A DNA stretch of 22,354 bases. It comes from a virus. The position numbers and the translations under genes are program-made. Position 1 is the first letter of the stretch. Each line of letters starts with the position of its first letter. Under the pieces are notes generated by a model that was given only the letters and a program-made list of their open reading frames with translations, did not search any database and had not been told where the DNA came from. The DNA is taken from positions 1 through 22,354 of the IMG/VR virus record IMGVR_UViG_3300025646_000424. The stretch is one strand, 5' to 3'. Of this stretch, positions 13,481 through 19,681 are shown piece after piece.

Positions 13481-13852
13481 ATGAGATTTAAAGAGTTTCT
13501 ATCTGAATCAACGAAGATTCAGGTTAAAGATTTTATGCATTTTGTTAAAGATGAACTTGGTCTAGCATCTTTGCCGAAAGTTATTGTAATAGATGACCCA
13601 CAGTTTTCTATAGACAATAAAACATTCGGATGCTTTAATTTAGGTAGTGATGAGATAAAAGTTCAAACTGCACAAAGACATCCTTTGGATGTATATAGAA
13701 CTTTAGCTCATGAACTTGTTCATTATCATCAAAAGCAAAGTGGAAAAGAGATGAGCGGTGAAGATGGATCAGAGTGTGAAAATGAGGCAAATTCTAGAGC
13801 AGGCGAAATATTAAGGAAGTATACTAAAACTATCAATAATCATGGATATTAG
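13481..13852 (+). CDS. HExxH zinc metalloprotease with capsid-targeting-like N-terminus
   Basis: The 123-residue protein has a zincin active site, H77-E-L-V-H81 (LAHELVHYHQ), and a downstream ENEAN with Glu102 as likely third zinc ligand: the gluzincin layout in minimal form. Its first residues, MRFKEFLSES, match the T4 internal-protein targeting peptide (MKTYQEFIAEA); L7-S-E9/Ser10 would be the prohead-protease cut. With the late promoter this suggests a protease packed in the head and injected. Similar small peptidases with ENEAN are, from memory, common in marine T4-like phages. The catalytic assignment is strong; packaging is inference. The substrate is unknown. Confidence 0.85.
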   Translation: MRFKEFLSESTKIQVKDFMHFVKDELGLASLPKVIVIDDPQFSIDNKTFGCFNLGSDEIKVQTAQRHPLDVYRTLAHELVHYHQKQSGKEMSGEDGSECENEANSRAGEILRKYTKTINNHGY

Positions 13853-13869
13853 GATTTCCTGACAATATA

Positions 13870-13897
13870 TTGACAATAAAGATGTTGATATTATAAT
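13870..13897 (+). promoter_or_regulatory. Sigma-70-type early promoter for the mini-gene cluster
   Basis: TTGACA, 16-base spacer, TATAAT. It starts 17 bases after the metalloprotease stop and precedes four overlapping small genes. Confidence 0.75.
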
Positions 13898-13921
13898 TAG
13901 TTTTGTTATGTTGGGTGTCCA

Positions 13922-14086
13922 ATGGACGATAGAACATATAGTAATTGGATTAAAATTAAAGAAACTTTTGAGGCATCTGGTAATACAGATAATATGTTTT
14001 ATAAGAGAGCATGTGAAATAGCAAAAACAAAAAAAGATCCTTTAGCAAAGTTTCTTGGAGATGTTCAGAGAGATGCAAATTACTGA
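13922..14086 (+). CDS. Mini-gene 1: basic 54-residue protein
   Basis: The frame reads MDDRTYSNWIKIKETFEASGN and ends DVQRDANY. It is a helical, Lys-rich soluble protein with a single Cys. It is the first coding frame downstream of a strong early promoter and overlaps the next start by 14 bases. No family is recognised. The reading frame is supported by its promoter, the chain of overlaps that follows and codon use like that of its neighbours. Confidence 0.6.
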   Translation: MDDRTYSNWIKIKETFEASGNTDNMFYKRACEIAKTKKDPLAKFLGDVQRDANY

Positions 14087-14183
14087 AAAAGATTTATTAG
14101 AATTGCAGCAGAGAATATTGCAGAAAAAGATGGAAGAATTATTTGAAGAACCATCTAGTTATGAAGATGAAGAAGATGACTAG
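14073..14183 (+). CDS. Mini-gene 2: acidic 36-residue protein
   Basis: A short helical product (MQITEKDLLELQQRILQKK) ends in an acidic tail of Glu and Asp (SSYEDEEDD). The start lies inside mini-gene 1 with a purine-rich ribosome site (CAGAGAG), and the end overlaps mini-gene 3 by 8 bases. It could be an adaptor or coiled-coil peptide. Support comes from overlap organisation rather than homology. Confidence 0.5.
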   Translation: MQITEKDLLELQQRILQKKMEELFEEPSSYEDEEDD

Positions 14184-14268
14184 TAGCACAATTTTTACAG
14201 CATTGACTATTTTCACCTCAATAGGATTATTTTTATATTGGGGTCTCACTCATGCATATCCACAATGA
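14176..14268 (+). CDS. Mini-gene 3: 30-residue single-pass membrane peptide
   Basis: Almost the whole product is one hydrophobic helix (about residues 5-24, TIFTALTIFTSIGLFLYWGL) with a short tail THAYPQ. It begins inside mini-gene 2 and its stop overlaps the next start as ATGA, pointing to translational coupling. Candidates are a holin-like or membrane-stress peptide, or a small subunit joining a host membrane complex; the sequence does not decide. I could not match it to known small photosystem subunits. Confidence 0.5.
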   Translation: MTSSTIFTALTIFTSIGLFLYWGLTHAYPQ

Positions 14269-14381
14269 TTTTCCATATCGTAGAGTCCCTGGCAGCAAGC
14301 CCACTTTTTCTTTTTCTTTGTGGGATGGGATTGACAGTAGTTCCATTTGCTGGTATCATGTATATACACCGAACTAAATAA
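14265..14381 (+). CDS. Mini-gene 4: 38-residue single-pass membrane peptide
   Basis: The second tiny membrane protein in a row: an amphipathic start (MIFHIVESLAASP), a hydrophobic helix (LFLFLCGMGLTVVPFAGIMYI) and a basic end HRTK. The start overlaps the preceding stop as ATGA. A pair of coupled membrane peptides suggests a two-component membrane complex. A tRNA promoter lies inside its 3-prime half. Confidence 0.5.
   Translation: MIFHIVESLAASPLFLFLCGMGLTVVPFAGIMYIHRTK
14331..14359 (+). promoter_or_regulatory. Sigma-70-type promoter for tRNA-Pro
   Basis: TTGACA, 17-base spacer, TATCAT, lying within mini-gene 4. Transcription would begin about 24 bases before tRNA-Pro. Confidence 0.65.
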
Positions 14382-14389
14382 CGATAATA

Positions 14390-14465
14390 CCGGATATCGC
14401 CTAACTTGGTCATGGCACCTGCTTTGGGAGCAGGAATAATTTCAGTTCAAATCTGAATATCCGGA
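14390..14465 (+). tRNA. tRNA-Pro (TGG)
   Basis: Acceptor CCGGATA/TATCCGG, D stem GCC/GGC, anticodon stem CCTGC/GCAGG around TTTGGGA (anticodon TGG, codon CCA), T arm TTCAG-TTCAAAT-CTGAA, discriminator A. CCA is the common Pro codon in the neighbouring genes. Confidence 0.93.
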
Positions 14466-14482
14466 TCATAAAAAACTACTTT

Positions 14483-14716
14483 ATGAAGATGGATCAACAA
14501 CTTAAAGAACTCCAATCATTTACAGTCGAAGAGTTTCAAGAAAACTTTGACTATTTGATAGATAGAGTGGAAAATGGCGAGTCCTTTGTGATTACAAGTG
14601 AATATGGCAATGCAATGGTAGTCCCATATGATGAAGTTATTTCAGTTGTAAGTGAGTCAAAATTGGATACAGAAGAATTTATTAGAATTCACACTGACCA
14701 TGAAGAGGGGTGTTGA
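14483..14716 (+). CDS. Phd/YefM-like antitoxin, no toxin partner seen
   Basis: This 77-residue protein carries the pattern of the Phd/YefM antitoxin N-terminal domain: FTVEEFQENFDYLIDRVENGESFVI followed by a beta segment ending MVVPYDEV (known proteins have sequences like EFRKNLSELLDEVENGEPVIIT...VLVPYEE). The N-terminal part would bind DNA; the C-terminal part, which neutralises a toxin in true pairs, is short and acidic (SKLDTEEFIRIHTDHEE). No Doc-, YoeB- or PIN-type toxin is visible nearby. It may counter a host toxin or act as a repressor. A second in-frame ATG at 14489 is an alternative start. Its stop codon lies inside the -35 of the tRNA-Ile promoter. Confidence 0.75.
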   Translation: MKMDQQLKELQSFTVEEFQENFDYLIDRVENGESFVITSEYGNAMVVPYDEVISVVSESKLDTEEFIRIHTDHEEGC

Positions 14717-14741
14717 CAGGCTAAACTGAATCTGCTATAAT
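14713..14741 (+). promoter_or_regulatory. Perfect-consensus promoter for tRNA-Ile
   Basis: TTGACA, 17-base spacer, TATAAT. The -35 contains the stop codon of the antitoxin-like gene. The -10 ends 14 bases before tRNA-Ile. Confidence 0.85.
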
Positions 14742-14755
14742 TGATAGGTCTTCAA

Positions 14756-14829
14756 GGGAGCGTAGCTCAACTGGTCAGAGCACAGACCTTATAAGTCTGG
14801 GGTTCTGGGTTCAAGCCCCAGCGTTCCCA
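14756..14829 (+). tRNA. tRNA-Ile (TAT)
   Basis: Acceptor GGGAGCG/CGTTCCC, D arm GCTC/GAGC, anticodon stem CAGAC/GTCTG around CTTATAA (anticodon TAT, reading ATA), T arm CTGGG-TTCAAGC-CCCAG, discriminator A. Reading ATA directly with TAT avoids the lysidine-modified CAT tRNA used by most bacteria. Confidence 0.95.
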
Positions 14830-14830
14830 T

Positions 14831-14848
14831 AGGCAGTAAAAACTGTCT
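14831..14848 (+). other. Hairpin directly after tRNA-Ile
   Basis: AGGCAGT/ACTGTCT, loop AAAA, two bases after the tRNA. No T-tract follows, so it may be a weak terminator or a 3-prime processing mark, like the hairpins after tRNA-Arg, -Gly and -Asn. Confidence 0.45.
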
Positions 14849-14890
14849 TCTATTCACAATCAATTGTAGTTACTAGATCAATTAACTCAA

Positions 14891-15106
14891 ATGTCAATTA
14901 CAGAAAAGTTTAAAAAAGACATGCAAGCCATTCGTGGCGCGGCAAAAGGTGACTTTTATCTAGATGTAAAAAATCCTAAACTTTACAAAAAACTTTTTAA
15001 ATTTTATGAAAATCAAGGTATTGTTTTTTCTGGCGAGCCCCTAGACGATTATGAAATTCTAATGGAATATGTTGCACAGGATCTAGAAACTGTAGAGGCA
15101 GCTTGA
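14891..15106 (+). CDS. Small hypothetical protein, 71 residues
   Basis: Begins MSITEKFKKDMQAIRGAAKGD and ends EYVAQDLETVEAA. It is a soluble, mainly helical protein with a conserved-looking centre (KNPKLYKKLFKFYENQG). It lies downstream of tRNA-Ile and its hairpin. No ribosome site stands out. The stop codon overlaps the first copy of a 29-base direct repeat. I recognise no family. Confidence 0.65.
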   Translation: MSITEKFKKDMQAIRGAAKGDFYLDVKNPKLYKKLFKFYENQGIVFSGEPLDDYEILMEYVAQDLETVEAA

Positions 15107-15171
15107 GTCACGGAGAGACTTTAAAAGTACTGGTCGGAGCATAGTCACGGAGAGACTTTAAAAGTACTGGT
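15106..15171 (+). repeat. Two perfect 29-base direct repeats, 37-base period
   Basis: The unit runs from AGTCACGGAGAGAC through TTTAAAAGTACTGGT and is found at 15106-15134 and 15143-15171, with an 8-base spacer. Each unit holds an ACTTT/AAAGT near-palindrome and a GTC/GAC bracket. Identity is complete, so duplication is recent or selected. It sits in the leader of the next gene. Confidence 0.85.
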
Positions 15172-15224
15172 GGAGTCAATTATGACCCTATTGTCACACA
15201 CAAACACACATATGGAGATTAATT

Positions 15225-15434
15225 ATGTCCAAAACACCTTACGAACTTCGGTTTGAAATCTTTAAGCAAGCATATCATATGCTGAATGATGAGTTTTGTA
15301 ACAAATTTGACATTGCTAGGGAATGGAATGAAAAAGTTGGTAAACTGGAACTAGAACTTCCAGAGTATCCAACTCTAAACCAAGTTCTTCAGCAAGCACA
15401 AGTCATTAATGACTTTGTTTCTGAAACGAAATAG
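15225..15434 (+). CDS. Small hypothetical protein, 69 residues
   Basis: Begins MSKTPYELRFEIFKQAYHMLNDEF, then a helix-rich body ending VLQQAQVINDFVSETK. The ribosome site GGAG lies nine bases before the ATG. It is soluble and helical with one Cys. It follows the direct repeats and precedes a folded untranslated region and terminator, so it probably ends a transcript. I do not know the family; size and location suggest a small phage regulatory or host-interaction protein. Confidence 0.7.
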   Translation: MSKTPYELRFEIFKQAYHMLNDEFCNKFDIAREWNEKVGKLELELPEYPTLNQVLQQAQVINDFVSETK

Positions 15435-15540
15435 GTTTCTTGCCATTCCTTAAAAAGGCAAGTGGTGCGGATGGAGATTACTCCCGCCTGGTTTCCAATT
15501 CCCAGTCAAAGAATTGGTGGCGTGCATGGCAGACCTAAAT
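15435..15540 (+). other. Folded untranslated region
   Basis: CTTGCC/GGCAAG (15439-15462), GGAG/CTCC (15473-15484), then a composite hairpin CGCC...GGCG enclosing CCAATTC/GAATTGG (15485-15522). A terminator follows. No reading frame of use. It could be a processed 3-prime small RNA or a stability element for the preceding mRNA. Confidence 0.4.
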
Positions 15541-15545
15541 TTATA

Positions 15546-15572
15546 AGAGGAGTTATTTACTCCTCTTTTTTT
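15546..15572 (+). terminator. Rho-independent terminator before the sugar cassette
   Basis: Eight-pair stem AGAGGAGT/ACTCCTCT, loop TATTT, then six T. It isolates the tRNA region from the sugar genes. I see no clear promoter between it and the next ATG. Confidence 0.9.
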
Positions 15573-15584
15573 ATATGATTTTAT

Positions 15585-15923
15585 ATGGAAAGAACTAATC
15601 GCCCTTGGGGCTGGTATGAAAACATACAAGAAGATACTGGATATAAAGTTAAAAGACTTTATGTTCAGCCAGATAAAAAAATATCTTTACAATATCACAT
15701 CCAACGAAATGAACACTGGATTGTAGTGTCTGGTGATGGTAAGTTTGAATTAAATGAAATAGTTAAAGATGTATCAATAGGTGATTATATTTTTGTTCCA
15801 ATGACATCTAAACATCGTATAATTGGGGGAAGTTGTGGTATAATGATAATTGAAATCCAGATAGGAACAATTTGTGACGAAGAAGATATTGTTAGACTTG
15901 AAGATGACTATGGGAGAATTTAA
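15585..15923 (+). CDS. Mannose-6-phosphate isomerase-type cupin
   Basis: A 112-residue stand-alone cupin matching the C-terminal isomerase domain of bifunctional type II phosphomannose isomerase/GDP-mannose pyrophosphorylases. Features are an RPWGWY start, SLQYHIQRNEHWIVVSG with His38 and His44 as metal ligands, His77 in TSKHR, and the terminal EEDIVRLEDDYGR signature. It would convert fructose-6-phosphate to mannose-6-phosphate and so feed GDP-mannose synthesis; the pyrophosphorylase half is absent and would come from the host. Only three bases separate it from gmd, supporting one operon. It could have drifted to another sugar isomerisation. Confidence 0.85.
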   Translation: MERTNRPWGWYENIQEDTGYKVKRLYVQPDKKISLQYHIQRNEHWIVVSGDGKFELNEIVKDVSIGDYIFVPMTSKHRIIGGSCGIMIIEIQIGTICDEEDIVRLEDDYGRI

Positions 15924-15926
15924 GTT

Positions 15927-16928
15927 ATGAAAACAGCATTATTAACAGGAATTACAGGACAAGATGGGTCGTATCTCGCAGAATTATTACTTGAAAAGGG
16001 TTATAAAGTTCATGGCATTGTCCGAAGAGCATCCCTTATTAATACTCATCGTATTGACCATATCTATGATTCTATTGCTCTCCATTACGGTGACCTTACT
16101 GATTCTACCAATCTTGTAAGAGTCATTCAGCAAGTTCAACCTGATGAGATTTATAATCTAGGGGCACAGAGTCATGTAAAGGTATCTTTTGAGATGCCTG
16201 AATATACAGGACAAACTGATGCTTTGGGGACACTTCGCATTCTTGAAGCAGTTCGTCTTCTTGGAATGGAAAGTAAAACTAGAATTTACCAAGCATCTAC
16301 ATCAGAGATGTTTGGTGAGGTTCAAGAGATTCCTCAGAGAGAAACTACACCTTTTTACCCTCGTTCACCTTATGGAGTTGCAAAAGTATATGGATACTGG
16401 ATCGTCAAAAACTACAGAGAGTCTTATGGATTACATGCAAGTTCTGGAATTCTTTTCAATCACGAGTCCCCTAGAAGAGGAGAAACTTTTGTCACAAGAA
16501 AAATCACTAGAGGATTATCATCTATTTCAACTGGGAAACAAGATGTACTATATCTCGGCAATCTGAATGCAAAGCGTGATTGGGGACATGCAAAGGATTT
16601 TGTGGAAGCAATGTGGTTAATGCTCCAACAAGATAAACCAGATGATTATGTAATTTCGACAGGAGAGCAATACTCAGTTCGTGATTTTGTTGAATCCGCA
16701 GCACCTTATTTTGGGATGCAAATTACTTGGAGAGGTGAAGGTATGGATGAAGTTGGATATGATGTTTTTACTGGAAAAGAGATTATAAAAGTTAATCCTA
16801 AATATTTTCGACCTGCCGAAGTTGAAACTTTATTAGGTGATGCCACAAAGGCAAAGGAAAAATTAGGTTGGGAGCCTAAAATTTCTTTCGAACAATTAGT
16901 TGAGGATATGTGTAACAATGAATTTTAA
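15927..16928 (+). CDS. gmd: GDP-mannose 4,6-dehydratase
   Basis: The 333-residue short-chain dehydrogenase makes GDP-4-keto-6-deoxy-D-mannose, the branch point for fucose, colitose, rhamnose and perosamine. It opens with the NADP-binding GxxGxxG (TGITGQDG, residues 7-14) and the family signature HGIVRRAS. The active-site set is T125/E127 (ASTSEMFGE) and Y149-x3-K153 (SPYGVAK); [15 protein letters not shown] is also typical. The length is usual for bacterial Gmd. It overlaps the next gene by 11 bases. GC and codon use look slightly richer than in the transferase genes downstream, suggesting a different origin. Confidence 0.96.
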   Translation: MKTALLTGITGQDGSYLAELLLEKGYKVHGIVRRASLINTHRIDHIYDSIALHYGDLTDSTNLVRVIQQVQPDEIYNLGAQSHVKVSFEMPEYTGQTDALGTLRILEAVRLLGMESKTRIYQASTSEMFGEVQEIPQRETTPFYPRSPYGVAKVYGYWIVKNYRESYGLHASSGILFNHESPRRGETFVTRKITRGLSSISTGKQDVLYLGNLNAKRDWGHAKDFVEAMWLMLQQDKPDDYVISTGEQYSVRDFVESAAPYFGMQITWRGEGMDEVGYDVFTGKEIIKVNPKYFRPAEVETLLGDATKAKEKLGWEPKISFEQLVEDMCNNEF

Positions 16929-17847
16929 TGATAAAATATTAGTTGCTGGATCCAATGGAATGGTTGGATCTGCAATTGTTCGTAATCTTAAACAAAAAGG
17001 TTATACGAATGTAATTCAAGCGACTCGTCAATGGGTTAATTTTACCAATCAAAATGATACTAATATATTTTTTGAATCAATAAAACCAGAATATGTATTT
17101 CTATCAGCTGCAAAAGTTGGTGGAATTATGGCAAATAAGACTAATCCAGCAGAATTCATCTATGACAATTTGATGATTCAGAGTAATATTATCCATGCTT
17201 CTTTGTATAATAAAGTCAAAAAAGTTTTATTTCTTGGATCTTCTTGTATATATCCAAAATTTGCTACACAGCCAATAACTGAAGATCAATTAATGTCTGG
17301 TCCACTTGAACCAACAAATGATGCCTATGCTATAGCAAAAATAGCAGGAATAAAGTTATGCCAAGCATATTCACAACAATATGGTATGAATATTGTTTCA
17401 TTGATGCCAACGAATTTGTATGGACCAAATGATAACTTTTCGATACATGAAGGTCATGTACTTGCTGCACTATTGAAAAAAATACACGATGCCAAGATTT
17501 CAAATAAACCTACGGTAGAATGTTGGGGTGATGGCTCTTCCATGAGAGAATTTTTACATGTAGATGATTTAGCTGAAGCATGTTATTTTTGTATGTTAAA
17601 TTATGATTCTTCCGACATATTAAATGTTGGGACTGGAATTGATATGACGATTAAAGATTTGGTGAATGTGATTGCGAATATTATTGGATACGAAGGAGAA
17701 TTTGTGTGGGATACAACTAAACCAAATGGTACTCCAAGAAAAGTTTTAAATGTAGATAAAATTAAAAATATAGGGTGGGAACCAAAAATTGAATTAAATT
17801 TTGGAATACAAGAAACATATAATTGGTATAAAGAAAATGAAATTTAA
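16918..17847 (+). CDS. fcl: GDP-4-keto-6-deoxymannose 3,5-epimerase/4-reductase (GDP-L-fucose synthase type)
   Basis: From this ATG (overlapping the gmd stop by 11 bases) the product is 309 residues, the usual Fcl/WcaG length. Motifs: GSNGMVG (11-17), LGSSCIYP with Ser and catalytic Cys110, Y137-x3-K141 (DAYAIAK), [11 protein letters not shown]. It would epimerise C3 and C5 and reduce C4 to give GDP-L-fucose. Because a ColD-like enzyme follows, a second possibility is that it acts as the ColC-type 5-epimerase/4-reductase that completes GDP-L-colitose; ColC is a relative of Fcl. Sequence alone favours Fcl, with the substrate open. Confidence 0.93.
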   Translation: MNFNDKILVAGSNGMVGSAIVRNLKQKGYTNVIQATRQWVNFTNQNDTNIFFESIKPEYVFLSAAKVGGIMANKTNPAEFIYDNLMIQSNIIHASLYNKVKKVLFLGSSCIYPKFATQPITEDQLMSGPLEPTNDAYAIAKIAGIKLCQAYSQQYGMNIVSLMPTNLYGPNDNFSIHEGHVLAALLKKIHDAKISNKPTVECWGDGSSMREFLHVDDLAEACYFCMLNYDSSDILNVGTGIDMTIKDLVNVIANIIGYEGEFVWDTTKPNGTPRKVLNVDKIKNIGWEPKIELNFGIQETYNWYKENEI

Positions 17848-19000
17848 ATGGCCTTTGATGAAAAATAATATCACTTTCGGTGATAGATTTAAACTTGCCA
17901 AATTCGTATTAACATCTGATAGATTCACGAATGGCAAAAAAGTTAGACAATTTGAAAGTGAATGGAATAATTGGTTGGGATCTAAGTATTCTCTATATGT
18001 TTCTTCGGGAAGTACTGCTAATTATCTTCTTTTGTCGTCTGTTAAAGAATTATATGGATTAAAGGATGGCGATAAAGTACTTGTTCCATCTTGTACATGG
18101 GTTACAAATGTTGGGCCAGTAATTCAACTTGGATTTACTCCAATTTTTTGCGACATAAATTTAGAAAATTTTAGTTTTTGTGAAAAAAATCTAGAATATA
18201 TTTCTTCTATTCATCCCGATATTAAATTGATTTTTGTTACGCATTTAATAGGATATTCCGCAGATAATGAAAGATATAAAAAGCTTTTTCCTAATGCTCT
18301 AATATTAGATGATATTTGCGAATCTCATGGATGTAAAGATGATCTAGGAAACAAAAGAGGGTCTAATAGTTTAGGTGCAACTTTTAGTTTTTATTTCGGT
18401 CATCATATTTCTACGGTAGAAGGTGGGATGGTATCTACAAATAACTATGAATTATATGATTTGATGAGATTAAAAAGAAGTCATGGTCTAGCTAGAGAGT
18501 CTGAAAAATTTGATTTTTATATAAACAAATATCCAGACATTTCAAAGCAATTTATTTTTGTTACTGATGGTTACAATTTTAGGAATCATGAAATCTGTGC
18601 AGTCTTAGGTATGTCTCAATTAAAAAGATTGGACATGTACATTGAAAAGAGAAATAATAATTTTAAGAAATTTATTAATTTAGTTTCACAATACGAACAT
18701 TTATTTTATGTACCAGAAATAAATGATAAATGTAGTAATTTTTGCTTTCCTTTAATTTGTAAAGATAAAAATCTTACAATAAGATTGAAAAAAATATTTG
18801 ATGAGAATGGGATAGAACATAGACCGATAATTAGTGGAAATCTTCTAAAGCAACCATTTTTGAGTAACTATACAATAACTAGCAATAAACAAAAATTAAA
18901 TATTGATACTATTCATGATAATGGAATATACTTAGGGAATAATCAGTTCGTTGGTAACATGGAAATTAATTTATTATCTAAAATAATAAAGTCACTATGA
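17837..19000 (+). CDS. colD: ColD-like PLP-dependent GDP-4-keto-6-deoxymannose 3-dehydratase
   Basis: The 387-residue protein has the DegT/DnrJ/EryC1/StrS aminotransferase fold: SGSTANYL (58-65) for the phosphate, DDICESHG with Asp159 for the PLP ring, and the FRNHE region. The Schiff-base Lys is missing: the site reads FYFGHHISTVEGGM, with His at 189-190. A His here defines ColD (E. coli ColD uses His188), which removes the C3 hydroxyl of GDP-4-keto-6-deoxymannose, exactly the Gmd product. Four-Cys iron-sulfur sites of the related RfbH were not noticed. The ATG at 17837 overlaps the fcl stop by 11 bases; the frame is open upstream to 17801 but the longer start is unlikely. Confidence 0.85.
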   Translation: MKFKWPLMKNNITFGDRFKLAKFVLTSDRFTNGKKVRQFESEWNNWLGSKYSLYVSSGSTANYLLLSSVKELYGLKDGDKVLVPSCTWVTNVGPVIQLGFTPIFCDINLENFSFCEKNLEYISSIHPDIKLIFVTHLIGYSADNERYKKLFPNALILDDICESHGCKDDLGNKRGSNSLGATFSFYFGHHISTVEGGMVSTNNYELYDLMRLKRSHGLARESEKFDFYINKYPDISKQFIFVTDGYNFRNHEICAVLGMSQLKRLDMYIEKRNNNFKKFINLVSQYEHLFYVPEINDKCSNFCFPLICKDKNLTIRLKKIFDENGIEHRPIISGNLLKQPFLSNYTITSNKQKLNIDTIHDNGIYLGNNQFVGNMEINLLSKIIKSL

Positions 19001-19674
19001 ATAATGTACTAATAATATTATGTTCTTATAATAGTAAAAATCACACTAAAAAAGTTTATGACGAATTAAAAGATATTCAAAGTATAGACTTAATGGTTTT
19101 AGATAATTCTTCTTCTGCTGATCTGATATCCGATTTTGATCCATACATTCACATTGGATTTGAGAATGTTGAATATGGTGGTATGCATGATTATATTCTT
19201 AGTATGGATAAGATCTATTCATATGATTATGTTGGGATATTTAATAATGATATATTTGGGTTTACCGAAAGACATTTCGAAGTGTTACAAAATTACTTGG
19301 ATTCGGATGTAGGTTATATTTCATTTAGTATATCACCAGAATATGATAAGTCTGCTAATATAATGTATCCTAAATCTTCCACATGTAGAGAAGTAAATTT
19401 CGTTGAAAATGTTGCACCAATTTATAATATAAAATTGTTGAATGAACTTTCAAAATATAGACCAATCCATAAGTATGCATTGATAGATAAATTTATGTCA
19501 GCTAGATCAAATGAACTAGGAATGAAAAATATTATAATTGATGAAGTATTTTTTCATCACCTTAGAAGTGGAGTTAGAAAAGAAGTAAATTCATTTAATC
19601 AATACATAAAAAATCATACATTTGAAACGAATAAGTGGATTGAAGCTCACCCAGAGCTAATAAAATATTTTTAA
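18997..19674 (+). CDS. GT-A-fold glycosyltransferase (GT2-like)
   Basis: The 225-residue product starts with a family-2-like nucleotide-sugar region (NVLIILCSYNSKNHTKKVYDEL, then LMVLDNSS) and has GIFNNDIFGF near residue 81, where GT2 enzymes carry the DxD metal site; here it is Asn-Asn-Asp. There is no membrane helix, so it would work in the cytoplasm on a lipid-linked or protein acceptor. The start overlaps the preceding stop as ATGA. Family assignment is by motif only; the relaxed DxD leaves substrate and even activity uncertain. Confidence 0.75.
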   Translation: MNNVLIILCSYNSKNHTKKVYDELKDIQSIDLMVLDNSSSADLISDFDPYIHIGFENVEYGGMHDYILSMDKIYSYDYVGIFNNDIFGFTERHFEVLQNYLDSDVGYISFSISPEYDKSANIMYPKSSTCREVNFVENVAPIYNIKLLNELSKYRPIHKYALIDKFMSARSNELGMKNIIIDEVFFHHLRSGVRKEVNSFNQYIKNHTFETNKWIEAHPELIKYF

Positions 19675-19681
19675 AAAAATT

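Noticed and set aside
14483-15106. Complete toxin-antitoxin pair with the 71-residue neighbour as toxin
   Set aside because: The neighbour is over 170 bases away behind a separate tRNA promoter and shows no RNase or kinase toxin motif.
15106-15171. CRISPR array
   Set aside because: Only two repeats and an 8-base gap; no further units and no cas genes.
16900-16917. Upstream ATG for the fcl-type gene
   Set aside because: It would lengthen the overlap with gmd and add residues before the normal N-terminus; the ATG at 16918 gives the family length.
17837-19000. Sugar aminotransferase annotation for the DegT-family protein
   Set aside because: The PLP-binding Lys needed for transamination is replaced by His; the ColD-type dehydratase fits the site and the pathway better.
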